NCBI GenBank assembly: GCA_003564295.1
Contig: PXFI01000134.1
Span: forward strand, 1 to 34,223
Origin: Gemmatimonadota bacterium
GTDB lineage: Bacteria; Gemmatimonadota; Gemmatimonadetes; Longimicrobiales; Gaopeijiaceae
DNA: 34,223 nucleotides
Reading direction: 5' to 3'
Shown here piece by piece: positions 8,295-16,043 of this stretch (the first letter of the stretch is position 1; each line of letters starts with the position of its first letter). The notes beneath the pieces are model-generated. The model searched no databases. It was not told where the DNA came from and saw only the letters and a program-made list of their open reading frames with translations. The position numbers were made by a program, and so were the translations under genes.

Positions 8295-9434
8295 TCAGGC
8301 TGCGCCCAGGGCTTCCTTGGTGGGTCCGTGCCTCACTTCGTTCTGGAAGGTGAGGCACACACCGTCCAGAACCTCGTTCTCCCAGTTCAGATGGATGGAG
8401 CCGTCCTCCTTGTTCACCATCTCCATGACGAAGGTGACGAGGTTCTTGGAGAACATCTGACTGGCGTGGTAAGGCATGGATGCCGGGAGGTTAACCGGCC
8501 CCAGGACCATGACACCGTTGTGGACCACGGTCTCGCCCGCCTTCGTCAGCTCGCAATTGCCTCCGCTCTCGGAGGCCAGGTCGACGATGGCGGATCCGGG
8601 CTTCATGCTCTCCACCATTTCCCTGGTGATGAGGATCGGGGCCTTGCGTCCCGGGATCTGTGCCGTGGTGACCACGACATCAGCGTCCTTGATGGACCCG
8701 GCGATGAGCTCCAGCTCCTTCTGGTGCTGGTCTTCGGTCAGCTCCTTCGCATACCCGGCCTCGTCCTCCAGCTCTGCCGAGAGCTCCATCTCCAGGAACT
8801 TCGCTCCCAGGCTCTCCACCTGTTCCTTCACGACCGGCCGGACGTCGAAAGCCTCCATCCTGGCTCCCAGCCGGCGGAAGGTGGCCAGGGCCTGAAGCCC
8901 GGCGACGCCGGCACCCAGGACGAGTGTCTTGGCGGGCCGGATCGTTCCGGCCGCCGTGGTGAGCATGGGGAGGAACTTCCCGATGGCGTTGGCTCCCAGG
9001 AGAACCGCCTTGTACCCCGCCACTGTGGCCTGGGAGGAGAGGATGTCCATGGTCTGCGCCCGGGTTATGCGGGGCATGAGGTCCAGCGCCATGGTGGTGA
9101 TGCCCGCATCCTTGAGAGCCCTCACCACATCCAGATTGGCCGAGGGTTGGAGCGAGCAGACCAGGATGTGGCCCTTCTCGAGAATTCCCACCTCGGATAC
9201 CGTGGGGGGAAGGACCTTCGCCACCACGTCTGCTCCAGCTAAGGCGGAAGCTGCGTCCGGGGCGATGGAGGCGCCCTCCGCCTCGTACATGGCGTCCAGG
9301 AACCCGGCGTCGAGGCCGGCGTCCTTTTCCACCACGACCTGGATCTCCTTCTTCACCAGGAATTTCACGCCCTCCGGGACGAGGCCCACGCGGCTCTCGT
9401 TTGGATTGGTTTCCCTCAGGACCGCGACCTTCAT
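8295..9434 (-). CDS. pntAA: NAD(P) transhydrogenase subunit alpha, NAD(H)-binding part (PntAA)
   Basis: This is the soluble dI domain, 379 residues, related to alanine dehydrogenase. It begins with MKVAVLRETNPNESRVGLVP. The Rossmann loop GAGVAG is at residues 174-179, with an acidic residue (Asp197 in AFDVRP) that selects NAD(H) over NADP(H). The SSQATVAGY segment near 133-141 is the family's RQD-loop region. It binds NADH at the cytoplasmic face and passes hydride to NADP+ in PntB. ATG 9434 has CGGAG about seven bases upstream. It is the first gene of the operon and lies about 45 nt downstream of the start site predicted from the sigma-54-type promoter. Confidence 0.95.
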   Translation of the reverse strand: MKVAVLRETNPNESRVGLVPEGVKFLVKKEIQVVVEKDAGLDAGFLDAMYEAEGASIAPDAASALAGADVVAKVLPPTVSEVGILEKGHILVCSLQPSANLDVVRALKDAGITTMALDLMPRITRAQTMDILSSQATVAGYKAVLLGANAIGKFLPMLTTAAGTIRPAKTLVLGAGVAGLQALATFRRLGARMEAFDVRPVVKEQVESLGAKFLEMELSAELEDEAGYAKELTEDQHQKELELIAGSIKDADVVVTTAQIPGRKAPILITREMVESMKPGSAIVDLASESGGNCELTKAGETVVHNGVMVLGPVNLPASMPYHASQMFSKNLVTFVMEMVNKEDGSIHLNWENEVLDGVCLTFQNEVRHGPTKEALGAA

Positions 9435-9488
9435 GCGTCAACTCCGGGTTGGCGAGCGATTGTGTCGATCATGTCGAGCACGGGCCTT

Positions 9489-9504
9489 AGCAAGCTACGT
9501 GCCA
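9489..9504 (-). promoter_or_regulatory. Sigma-54 (-24/-12) promoter for the pnt operon
   Basis: On the minus strand the sequence TGGCACGTAGCTTGCT matches the RpoN consensus TGGCACG-N4-TTGCW at every fixed position. The predicted start site is near 9478, about 45 nt before pntAA. Sigma-54 promoters need an AAA+ activator, and one of this class is encoded at 16720-18081. A weaker sigma-70-like reading (TGCCAC region with TAGCTT) overlaps the same bases. Confidence 0.65.
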
Positions 9505-9583
9505 ATAGGCGACCGTGGCAGGATCCATCGGTGGAACCTGCATGAGGACTCAGCGGTGGAGTCCACAGGCCACTAAGGTAGCA

Positions 9584-9624
9584 CGCTTTGGGCGGGTCGC
9601 AATGTCCCAAGGACCCAAAGAGCG
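9584..9624. repeat. Imperfect inverted repeat, candidate activator site
   Basis: CGCTTTGGG and CCCAAAG(A)GCG face each other across a 21-nt loop in the pntAA-amidase divergent gap. The centre lies about 100 bp upstream of the -24 element of the pnt promoter, a usual distance for sigma-54 enhancer sites. Binding by any protein is inference. A shorter palindrome, GTGGAGTCCAC, lies at 9556-9566. Nothing else is recognisable in the 262-bp gap. Confidence 0.35.
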
Positions 9625-9696
9625 TTGCGCCACGGCCCGCCCGGCGCCATGGTGCGTGAGTGAGCGTTACCTTGCCCCTTTTCCCGAGGATTCCTC

Positions 9697-11427
9697 ATGG
9701 CCCATCATGCCGATTCCGTGGGAGAGCCTTCTGCTGTGGAGGGTCTCAATCGTCGTGACTTCCTGTCCTATTTTTCCGGAATCGGGTTGTCCGGAACCCT
9801 TCTTCCCGGCGTGCTGTGGGCCAGGTTCCAGGAACACCGGCAGCTCACGGCGGAAGTTCTGGCAGAGGCGGAGAAGGTGGCCGGTCTCGAGTTCACGGAG
9901 GAGCAGAGGGAGGAGATGGTTCGGGGGCTGAACGGAAACCTTCGGCAGTACCAGGCCCTCAGAGAGCTTACCATCCCCAACGAAGTCCCCCCGGCTCTGC
10001 ACTTCGACCCCATGCTTCCCCACATGCCGGTCCCCTCACTGGCCCGTCCGCCTCGACCCAGCCGGGTACCCTCCATCCAGTTGCCGGGGGACCTGGAAGA
10101 TGTGGCCTTCTGGCCCTTGCTTCACCTGGCCGAGCTCGTGAAGAGCCGCCAGGTGACGGCCGAGGCCCTCACCCGCATGTACCTGGGCAGGCTCAAGCGC
10201 CACGGCCCCGACCTGGAGTGCGTCATCAACCTCACCGAAGAGCGAGCCCTCCGGCAGGCCCGCCGGGCGGATGAAGAGATCGTGGCAGGCCGGTATCGGG
10301 GACCTCTGCACGGGATTCCCTGGGGAGCCAAGGACCTTCTGGCCGTGAGGGGCTATCCCACCACCTGGGGTGCTCGGCCCTACCAGGACCAGGTCATCCA
10401 TGCCGACGCGGAGGTGGTGAAACGCCTGGACGAGGCGGGGGCGATCCTGGTGGCCAAGCTCACCCTGGGGGCCCTGGCCATGGGGGACGTCTGGTTCGGG
10501 GGCCGCACACGGAATCCATGGGACCTGGAACAGGGGTCCAGCGGTTCGTCGGCAGGCTCGGCGGCCGCCACCGTCGCAGGACTGGTGGGCTTCTCCATCG
10601 GTAGCGAGACGCTGGGGTCCATCGTCTCCCCCGCCACCCGATGCGGAGCCACGGGTCTGCGGCCCACCTTCGGGCGGGTGAGCCGGGCCGGTGCCATGGC
10701 CCTTTCCTGGAGCATGGACAAGCTGGGCCCCCTCTGCCGGACGGTGGAGGATTGCGCCCTGGTCCTGGACGCCATCCACGGGGCTGACGGTCTGGACCCC
10801 ACGGCCAGGACCCTTCCCTTCAACTGGGATGCCCATGAGCCTCTTTCCGAGATCCGAATCGGTTACTACCGGCGTGCCTTTCAGGAGGGGGACAGCCGTA
10901 CCAGGGACCTGGACCTTCTGGCGCTGGAAGCCCTCCGGGGGTTGGGGGTGGATCCCGTTCCCGTGGACCTGCCCGGGGAATTCCCCGTGGGAGCGCTGAG
11001 GATCATCCTGAACGCCGAGTCCGCAGCCGCCTTCGACGACCTGACCCGAAGCGGACGGGACAGTCTCCTGGTGCGGCAGGACCCCGGGGCCTGGCCCAAC
11101 AGCTTCCGGCAGGCCCGTATGATCCCGGCGGTGGAGTTCATCCAGGCCAACCGGATCCGGACCATGATCATGGGCGCCATGGACGTGGCAATGGAAGGGG
11201 TCGACGTCTTCATCACCCCCTCCCACTGGGGGAATCTCCTCCTCATTACCAACCTTACGGGGCACCCGGTGGTGGTGGTGCCTTCGGAACTCGACGAGGA
11301 GAATCGCCCGGCCAGCATATCTTTTGTTGGAAGGCTCTGGGGGGAGGCCCATGCCCTGCGGGTCGCCAAAGCCTGGCAGGATGCCACGGGTCACCATCTG
11401 AAGCACCCGCCACTGTTCGCCGGGTGA
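9697..11427 (+). CDS. Tat-exported amidase-signature hydrolase
   Basis: This 576-residue protein belongs to the amidase signature family, which hydrolyses amide bonds with a Ser-cisSer-Lys triad. All three residues can be placed: Lys212 (WGAKDLL), Ser284 (GSSAGSAA) and Ser308 (SETLGSIVSPA); the 24-residue Ser-Ser spacing equals that of FAAH. The N-terminus has a twin-arginine signal, NRRDFLSYFSGIGLSG, so the folded enzyme is probably exported or anchored outside the cytoplasmic membrane. This argues against a role as GatA. About 130 residues separate the signal from the amidase core. ATG 9697 has GAGGA six to seven bases upstream. It converges on the HAD hydrolase. Substrate unknown. Confidence 0.9.
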   Translation: MAHHADSVGEPSAVEGLNRRDFLSYFSGIGLSGTLLPGVLWARFQEHRQLTAEVLAEAEKVAGLEFTEEQREEMVRGLNGNLRQYQALRELTIPNEVPPALHFDPMLPHMPVPSLARPPRPSRVPSIQLPGDLEDVAFWPLLHLAELVKSRQVTAEALTRMYLGRLKRHGPDLECVINLTEERALRQARRADEEIVAGRYRGPLHGIPWGAKDLLAVRGYPTTWGARPYQDQVIHADAEVVKRLDEAGAILVAKLTLGALAMGDVWFGGRTRNPWDLEQGSSGSSAGSAAATVAGLVGFSIGSETLGSIVSPATRCGATGLRPTFGRVSRAGAMALSWSMDKLGPLCRTVEDCALVLDAIHGADGLDPTARTLPFNWDAHEPLSEIRIGYYRRAFQEGDSRTRDLDLLALEALRGLGVDPVPVDLPGEFPVGALRIILNAESAAAFDDLTRSGRDSLLVRQDPGAWPNSFRQARMIPAVEFIQANRIRTMIMGAMDVAMEGVDVFITPSHWGNLLLITNLTGHPVVVVPSELDEENRPASISFVGRLWGEAHALRVAKAWQDATGHHLKHPPLFAG

Positions 11428-11453
11428 GGGATCGGGACCCCTCCTCCCTCACC
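11423..11453. terminator. Hairpin shared by two convergent genes, containing both stop codons
   Basis: The arms GGTGAGGGA (11423-11431) and TCCCTCACC (11445-11453) form a perfect 9-bp stem around a 13-nt loop. The amidase TGA (11425-11427) and the HAD-gene TGA (11451-11449) lie at symmetric positions in the stem. It probably ends transcription from both sides. No T-run follows. Confidence 0.5.
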
Positions 11454-12183
11454 TTCTGGCGGTTTCCGCCTCGCCCCCGTCCGCCAGGAGGTGGTCCACT
11501 GCCTCCGGGAAGGTGGAAAAACGTAGGAAGTCCAGGGAAACGGGTGGCACGTTGTCGTAGTGCCACATCTCGTAGGGCTCCACCAGAATGGCCCGGGCCC
11601 CGGCGGTGAGGGCCGGATTGATGTCGCTCCTCAGGCTGTTCCCGATCATGGTGGAGTCACCCGGGTTTCGAACACCGAAATGGTCCAGGGTTGCCAGGAA
11701 GGCTGCGGCGGTTTTCAGGGGAGTGATCCGGATCCGGTCCGGCGGGATGATCCGCGTCACACCGGCGTCCCGCATCCGGGCCAGCTGGTACAGGGGATGA
11801 GAGGCCTGGGAGTAGAGGATCGTGGGGGTGACGGCCGCCAGCCTGTCCAGGGCCTCCAGGCTTCCCGGCATTACCCTGGGATGTCCCATGAAGTCCCTGC
11901 CAAGAGTCGCGCACTCCTCCGCCACCCCATGATCCGGGGTCCGCCCCTGGTCCCGGCAGAGACGGAGGTAGGTGTCCAGGAAGGAAGGCTCCATCCTGAA
12001 GGGGCCCATTCCGAAGAGGGCCAGGAGCTCCGGTTCCACCTCCTGGTGGTGTACCCTCCGGACTGCCTTCCGGGAAAACCCTTCGGCCTCCAGGCGCTGA
12101 AACAGGGCCTCCCGTGCCTCGTGGAAGGACGGTGCCGTCTCCACCAGTGTGTCGTCGAAATCCACCAGAACCAGCTCCCGCAT
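11449..12183 (-). CDS. HAD-superfamily hydrolase
   Basis: This is a 244-residue phosphatase-like protein. Motif I is VDFDDTLVET immediately after the start. Motif II is probably LYSQAS, motif III the lysine in ITPLKTAAA, and motif IV MIGNSLRSDINPA. A helical cap lies between motifs I and II, giving a class I (phosphoglycolate phosphatase-like) layout. I chose ATG 12183 (MRELVLVDF) rather than the GTG 60 bases upstream in the ORF track. The catalytic motif then sits at its normal distance from the N-terminus, and GAGGTGG lies upstream. The substrate cannot be named. It is a stand-alone gene, divergent from yifB and convergent with the amidase. Confidence 0.85.
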   Translation of the reverse strand: MRELVLVDFDDTLVETAPSFHEAREALFQRLEAEGFSRKAVRRVHHQEVEPELLALFGMGPFRMEPSFLDTYLRLCRDQGRTPDHGVAEECATLGRDFMGHPRVMPGSLEALDRLAAVTPTILYSQASHPLYQLARMRDAGVTRIIPPDRIRITPLKTAAAFLATLDHFGVRNPGDSTMIGNSLRSDINPALTAGARAILVEPYEMWHYDNVPPVSLDFLRFSTFPEAVDHLLADGGEAETARR

Positions 12184-12400
12184 GCCTGCCGTTCCACCTC
12201 GTTTCGTACCTGGAGGGTTCACGCCGGGCGGCTGCCTCGCCACCGGGGCTCGCCCTGATCACTGCTGTTGGAGTGCCTCATCCCCTCGATCCATGGAATC
12301 GCCCCTCCAAAGAGCCACCGTCACATGAGGACTCTCGGCAGGAGGCCCTGGTATGGCAAGGTCTCGCTGCTCGCAGAACTCTCGTGGAGGGAAGGATACC

Positions 12401-13936
12401 ATGCTCGCACAACTCACGTCCGCAGCCCTCAGGGGCATCGAGAGCTATCTGGTCCGGGTTGAGGTGTACATTGGGAACGGCCTTCCAGGCGTTTCCGTTG
12501 TGGGATTGGCGGAGGGAGCGGTAAGGGAGGGCAAGGAGCGCGTGTGGGCCGCTCTGCACAACTCCGGTTTCTCCATTCCTCCCCGCAAGATCACCGTGAA
12601 CCTGGCACCCGCCGACGTTCGCAAGGAGGGCAGTGCATTCGATCTGCCCCTGGCGCTGGGCCTCCTGGCCGGAATGAAAGAGATCCCTTTGGAGGCCCTC
12701 TCCGGCAAGGCTTTCGTCGGGGAGCTGGGGTTGGACGGCACCCTGCGGCCGGTACGAGGGGTCCTTTCCATGGCCGGTGCCTGCAAGCGGGCGGGCCTTC
12801 GTACCTTCCTCGTGCCGGAGGCCAACGCACCGGAGGGTGCGGTGGTGGGAGGCCTGGAGGTCATCGGGGCGCCCTCGCTTCTGGATGTCGTTCGACACCT
12901 GAGAGGGGATGAGCTCATCCTGCCCCTGGAACTGGACCCGGGGACACTGCTGGAGGAGGGAGAGGACCTCGGGCCGGACATGGCGGAGGTCCGGGGGCAG
13001 GAATATGTGAAGCGTGCCCTGGAAGTGGCGGCGGCAGGAGGCCATAACATCCTGCTCCTGGGCCCTCCGGGCTCCGGCAAGACCATGCTGGCAAGAAGAT
13101 TGCCCGGCATCCTTCCCTCCATGAACCTGGAAGAGGCTGTGGAGGCGACCCGAATCCACTCGGTGGCGGGACTCCTGCTGCCCGGGGAGCCTCTCCTCAG
13201 GGCCCGGCCATTCCGGGCGCCTCACCATACCATCAGCGACGGAGGCATGGTGGGTGGAGGAGGGGTGCCCAGGCCCGGTGAGGTGAGCCTGGCTCACCGT
13301 GGAGTCCTGTTTCTGGACGAGCTCCCGGAATACCGGCGCAACGTCCTGGAGGCTCTCCGTCAACCACTTGAGGACGGACAGGTCATCCTGGCCCGGGCCC
13401 GGATCTCTATTCGGTATCCGTCCAGTTTCGTCCTGGTGGCTGCCATGAATCCTTGTCCCTGTGGTTTCTTCGGGGACGGGTCGGACCGGTGCACCTGTGA
13501 CCCCAATGTCGTTGCCAGGTACCGGGCCAGGATCTCCGGTCCCCTCCTGGACCGGGTGGATCTCCATGTGCCCGTGCGCAGGGTCTCCTTTCAGGATCTG
13601 GCCGGCCGGGAAGGGAAGGAGGAGACCCGGTTCATCCGTGAGAGGGTGCGGGAGGCCCGGATGAAGCAGGGAGAACGGTTCCGGGACCAGGACGGGGTTC
13701 ACAGCAACGCTCAGATGGGTGTTCGGGAGATCCGCCGGTTCTGCCGTCCCTCACCGGAGGTGGTACGCACGCTGCAAGGGGCCATGGACCGGCTTGGCCT
13801 TTCGGCTCGGGCCTATCATCGCATCCTGAAGGTGGCCCGAACCGTGGCGGATCTGGCCGGGTCCAGCGAGATTGGGCCGTTCCACGTGGGCGAAGCCATC
13901 CAGTACCGATCCCTGGACCGGCCCGGCCCACTTTGA
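12401..13936 (+). CDS. comM: YifB/ComM family magnesium-chelatase-like AAA+ ATPase
   Basis: This 511-residue protein is close to the standard length. An N-terminal Lon-S5-like domain is followed by a Mg-chelatase AAA+ module and a C-terminal Mg_chelatase_C helical domain. Walker A is GPPGSGKT at 221-228, Walker B is VLFLDE near 302-307, and a cysteine-rich loop CPCGFFGDGSDRCTC follows. ComM in Vibrio is a hexameric helicase promoting branch migration during natural transformation. The family is also widespread in non-competent bacteria, so the role here is inferred. Start ATG 12401 (MLAQLTSAAL) is preceded by GGAGGGAAGGA; the ORF-track start 48 bases upstream lacks family conservation. The 217-bp divergent gap before it shows no convincing promoter. 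Confidence 0.93.
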   Translation: MLAQLTSAALRGIESYLVRVEVYIGNGLPGVSVVGLAEGAVREGKERVWAALHNSGFSIPPRKITVNLAPADVRKEGSAFDLPLALGLLAGMKEIPLEALSGKAFVGELGLDGTLRPVRGVLSMAGACKRAGLRTFLVPEANAPEGAVVGGLEVIGAPSLLDVVRHLRGDELILPLELDPGTLLEEGEDLGPDMAEVRGQEYVKRALEVAAAGGHNILLLGPPGSGKTMLARRLPGILPSMNLEEAVEATRIHSVAGLLLPGEPLLRARPFRAPHHTISDGGMVGGGGVPRPGEVSLAHRGVLFLDELPEYRRNVLEALRQPLEDGQVILARARISIRYPSSFVLVAAMNPCPCGFFGDGSDRCTCDPNVVARYRARISGPLLDRVDLHVPVRRVSFQDLAGREGKEETRFIRERVREARMKQGERFRDQDGVHSNAQMGVREIRRFCRPSPEVVRTLQGAMDRLGLSARAYHRILKVARTVADLAGSSEIGPFHVGEAIQYRSLDRPGPL

Positions 13937-13952
13937 CGGGATGCGCGACAAC

Positions 13953-13972
13953 CCTCGGCCTTCAGGCCGGGG
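13953..13972. terminator. Small GC-rich hairpin after yifB/comM
   Basis: CGGCC-TTCA-GGCCG, extended by a few further pairs, lies 17 nt past the stop codon. It may be a terminator or attenuator before the transporter gene. It has no T-run. Confidence 0.35.
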
Positions 13973-14034
13973 AAGGATGACCACCGCTGGCCGAACCTCC
14001 GAAATCCAAGGGCCGGCATTCGCAATTCCGGGTC

Positions 14035-14991
14035 TTGGAGACTGCAACGAACGGCAGAGGAGAAACCTTCGCAGGTGGCCGGGGCGCCAAGATCGCCCTG
14101 GCCCTGGCCAGCTTGTACCTGATCTGGGGATCCACGTACCTGGCTATCCGGATCGCCATCGACACTCTTCCTCCCTTTCTCATGGCCGCTGCCAGGTTCG
14201 TTGTGGCCGGCGGGATTCTGGTGGGGTGGGCCCGAAGGAGGGGTGCTCCTCGACCCGGGCTTGATCTCTGGAAGACCGCCACCGTAGCGGGAATCCTCAT
14301 GTTTCTGGGGGGGAATGGCAGCGTGGTGTGGGCTGAGCAGTTCGTGCCGTCGGGGCTGGTGGCATTACTGGTGGCTACCGTCCCACTGTGGATCGTCCTG
14401 CAGGATTGGGTTTTCGGGGAGGGTGAGGCGCCGGGGCCCGGGGTGATGGTGGGGATCCTGTTGGGGTTCGCCGGGGTGGTCGTCCTGGTGTCGGGGTCCG
14501 AGATCGGTCGCGCCGGTCCCGAGCACCTCCTGGGAGGTGTGTTGGTGTTGCTTGGTGCGGGAAGCTGGGCGGCGGGATCGCTGGTGGCCCGCTACGGCGC
14601 CCACCCGCCTTCGGCGGCCATGGGTAACGGGATGCAGATGGTCGCAGGGGGCGTGTCACTCCTGGTCCTTGCCCTCGTGACGGGGGAGGCGGGCTCCTTC
14701 AACCCTGCCGCAGCTTCGACGCCTTCCATTCTCGCTCTCCTCTACCTGACGGTATTCGGGTCCATTCTGGCTTTTTCCGCCTACATCTGGCTTCTGAGGA
14801 ATACGACGCCAGCCGTGGCTTCCACCTACGCGTACGTGAATCCTATGGTGGCCCTCCTTCTGGGGTGGGCCCTGGCGAGCGAGCCCCTCTCTCTCCGGAC
14901 GGGGCTGGCGGCATTCGTCATCCTCTCCTCAGTGATCATGATCACCCTTCGGCCGGCCCGGGGCCCTTCGCTTCGCCGACGGGCCGGTTGA
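14035..14991 (+). CDS. EamA/DMT-superfamily transporter
   Basis: This integral membrane protein of 318 residues has about ten hydrophobic helices arranged as two EamA repeats. The first repeat carries LYLIWGSTYLAIRIAI and the second STYAYVNPMVALLLGWAL, both typical of YedA/RhaT-like drug/metabolite exporters. Substrate unknown. No ATG or GTG start is available in frame before the first helix; TTG 14035 is the only visible candidate and has no clear Shine-Dalgarno. The exact N-terminus is therefore uncertain. It follows yifB by 98 bp. Confidence 0.87.
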   Translation: METATNGRGETFAGGRGAKIALALASLYLIWGSTYLAIRIAIDTLPPFLMAAARFVVAGGILVGWARRRGAPRPGLDLWKTATVAGILMFLGGNGSVVWAEQFVPSGLVALLVATVPLWIVLQDWVFGEGEAPGPGVMVGILLGFAGVVVLVSGSEIGRAGPEHLLGGVLVLLGAGSWAAGSLVARYGAHPPSAAMGNGMQMVAGGVSLLVLALVTGEAGSFNPAAASTPSILALLYLTVFGSILAFSAYIWLLRNTTPAVASTYAYVNPMVALLLGWALASEPLSLRTGLAAFVILSSVIMITLRPARGPSLRRRAG

Positions 14992-15159
14992 TGCCCCGGG
15001 GCAGGGTGATGTCTCTCATGAGCCGGAGAGGACCGGACCTGTGGGACGGCGGGTAGCACTGGTGGTGACGGGGCCCTGGCCCTTAGGATACGGCCTGCTG
15101 AGCCGGGGCTTCGTCCCGGGGAGCCGGAGTACCTCTGGAGTCGAGGCGAAAGCAGAACC

Positions 15160-15384
15160 ATGAGCGCTCTTTGGCGTTGGCTTCCATCGGTGGCGATGCA
15201 GGTGGATTCCGGGGTCTCCGGCCCCGATCCTTCGGCCTCCGGGCCGGGGTCCCCGGTGGACATCCGCATCTTCCAGTTCAGCCTCCTGGAGATCGGGAAC
15301 TGGGTGAACGCGGACCAGAGCACCGGCAGGATCGTCCATGAGCCCAATGCTCTGGTGTTCACCGAGCCCCTCTCCAACTACTGA
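15160..15384 (+). pseudogene. Remnant of an MscS-type mechanosensitive channel gene
   Basis: The last 42 residues of this 74-codon ORF (from 15256), including RIFQFSLLEIGNWVNADQ and GRIVHEPNALVFTEPLSNY, match the beta-domain segment of YbdG-like mechanosensitive channels (E-x-GNW-ADQSTGR-x-x-x-PN-x-x-FTEP-x-NY). An intact channel would be several hundred residues with membrane helices before this segment and about 100 residues after it. Here a TGA follows the NY directly, no helices precede it, and the upstream 30 codons look unrelated. I therefore read it as a decayed fragment, though expression as a small protein cannot be excluded. A long inverted repeat abuts the fragment. Confidence 0.6.
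15209..15256. repeat. Long imperfect inverted repeat at the MscS remnant boundary
   Basis: CCGGGG-TCT-CCGGCCC pairs with GGGCCGG-GGT-CCCCGG around a 16-nt loop, giving stems of 7 and 6 bp separated by a 3x3 internal loop. It ends exactly where similarity to MscS channels begins. The rest of the 14992-15396 gap shows nothing recognisable. Confidence 0.45.
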
Positions 15385-15396
15385 ACGGGGAGGTCC

Positions 15397-15969
15397 ATGC
15401 GAACCTTCGTCGCCGTCAACGTGCCGAAGAAACAACGGGATCGAATCCACCGGGCTTCCCGGGTTCTGCGGGAGCAAGGGTATCCCGTGCGCTGGGTGGA
15501 CCCGGATCGTTTTCACCTCACCCTCAAGTTCCTGGGTCAGGTCCGGAAGGAAGCCTTGCCCGGCGTGGAAGGAGTCCTGGAGCGAATCGCCCATACGACG
15601 GACCCCTTCGCCATGACCTTCAGTGGATTCGGGGCCTTCCCGACGCTCCGGAGGCCCCGTGTCCTCTGGGTGGGAGTGGATCCTTCTCCCGCCCTTCGAT
15701 GCCTGAAGCAGGATCTGGAGTGGACACTTTCGGATCTCGGGTTCGAGCGGGAGACCCGGGCTTTTCACCCGCACCTTACACTGGGGCGAGCCGCTTCAGA
15801 TGCGGGCCCCGGAGCATTTCGGGGGTTGGACGCCCTGGCCGCCGACCTCGAGTTCAAGGGCGAAGTGAAGGTCTGGAAAGTTGACCTGATGGAGAGCCAT
15901 CTATCCTCCTCCGGGCCTCGTTACGAGATTCTCGCCAGCTTCCCTCTGAAGAGTCCCCAGAGACGCTGA
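15397..15969 (+). CDS. thpR: RNA 2',3'-cyclic phosphodiesterase (2H family)
   Basis: This 190-residue protein is of normal length for ThpR/LigT. The two catalytic HxTx motifs are intact: H40-L-T-L (RFHLTLKFLG) and H126-L-T-L (HPHLTLGR). The N-terminal RTFVAVNVP matches the family's RxFxAI start. The enzyme opens 2',3'-cyclic phosphates at RNA ends to 2'-phosphates; a ligase activity is known in vitro. It is cytoplasmic. ATG 15397 follows a strong GGGGAGG. The neighbour upstream is the MscS remnant, and it probably shares a transcript with the following hypothetical gene. Confidence 0.93.
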   Translation: MRTFVAVNVPKKQRDRIHRASRVLREQGYPVRWVDPDRFHLTLKFLGQVRKEALPGVEGVLERIAHTTDPFAMTFSGFGAFPTLRRPRVLWVGVDPSPALRCLKQDLEWTLSDLGFERETRAFHPHLTLGRAASDAGPGAFRGLDALAADLEFKGEVKVWKVDLMESHLSSSGPRYEILASFPLKSPQRR

Positions 15970-16043
15970 GGATCTTCTTGGAGGCCCCGGGGAGGGGATG
16001 AGGAACCTTTCGGAGGATTCCCGAGGGCGATAGGAAGGTACCT

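Noticed and set aside
12184-12400. Divergent gap between the HAD gene and yifB, tested for sigma-54 and sigma-70 promoters
   Set aside because: TGGCAAGGTCTCGCTGC resembles a -24 element, but the GC at -12 is out of register. No TTGACA-type box is paired with a -10.
12278-13702. 474-codon minus-strand ORF
   Set aside because: Antisense shadow of yifB/comM, whose Walker motifs are intact.
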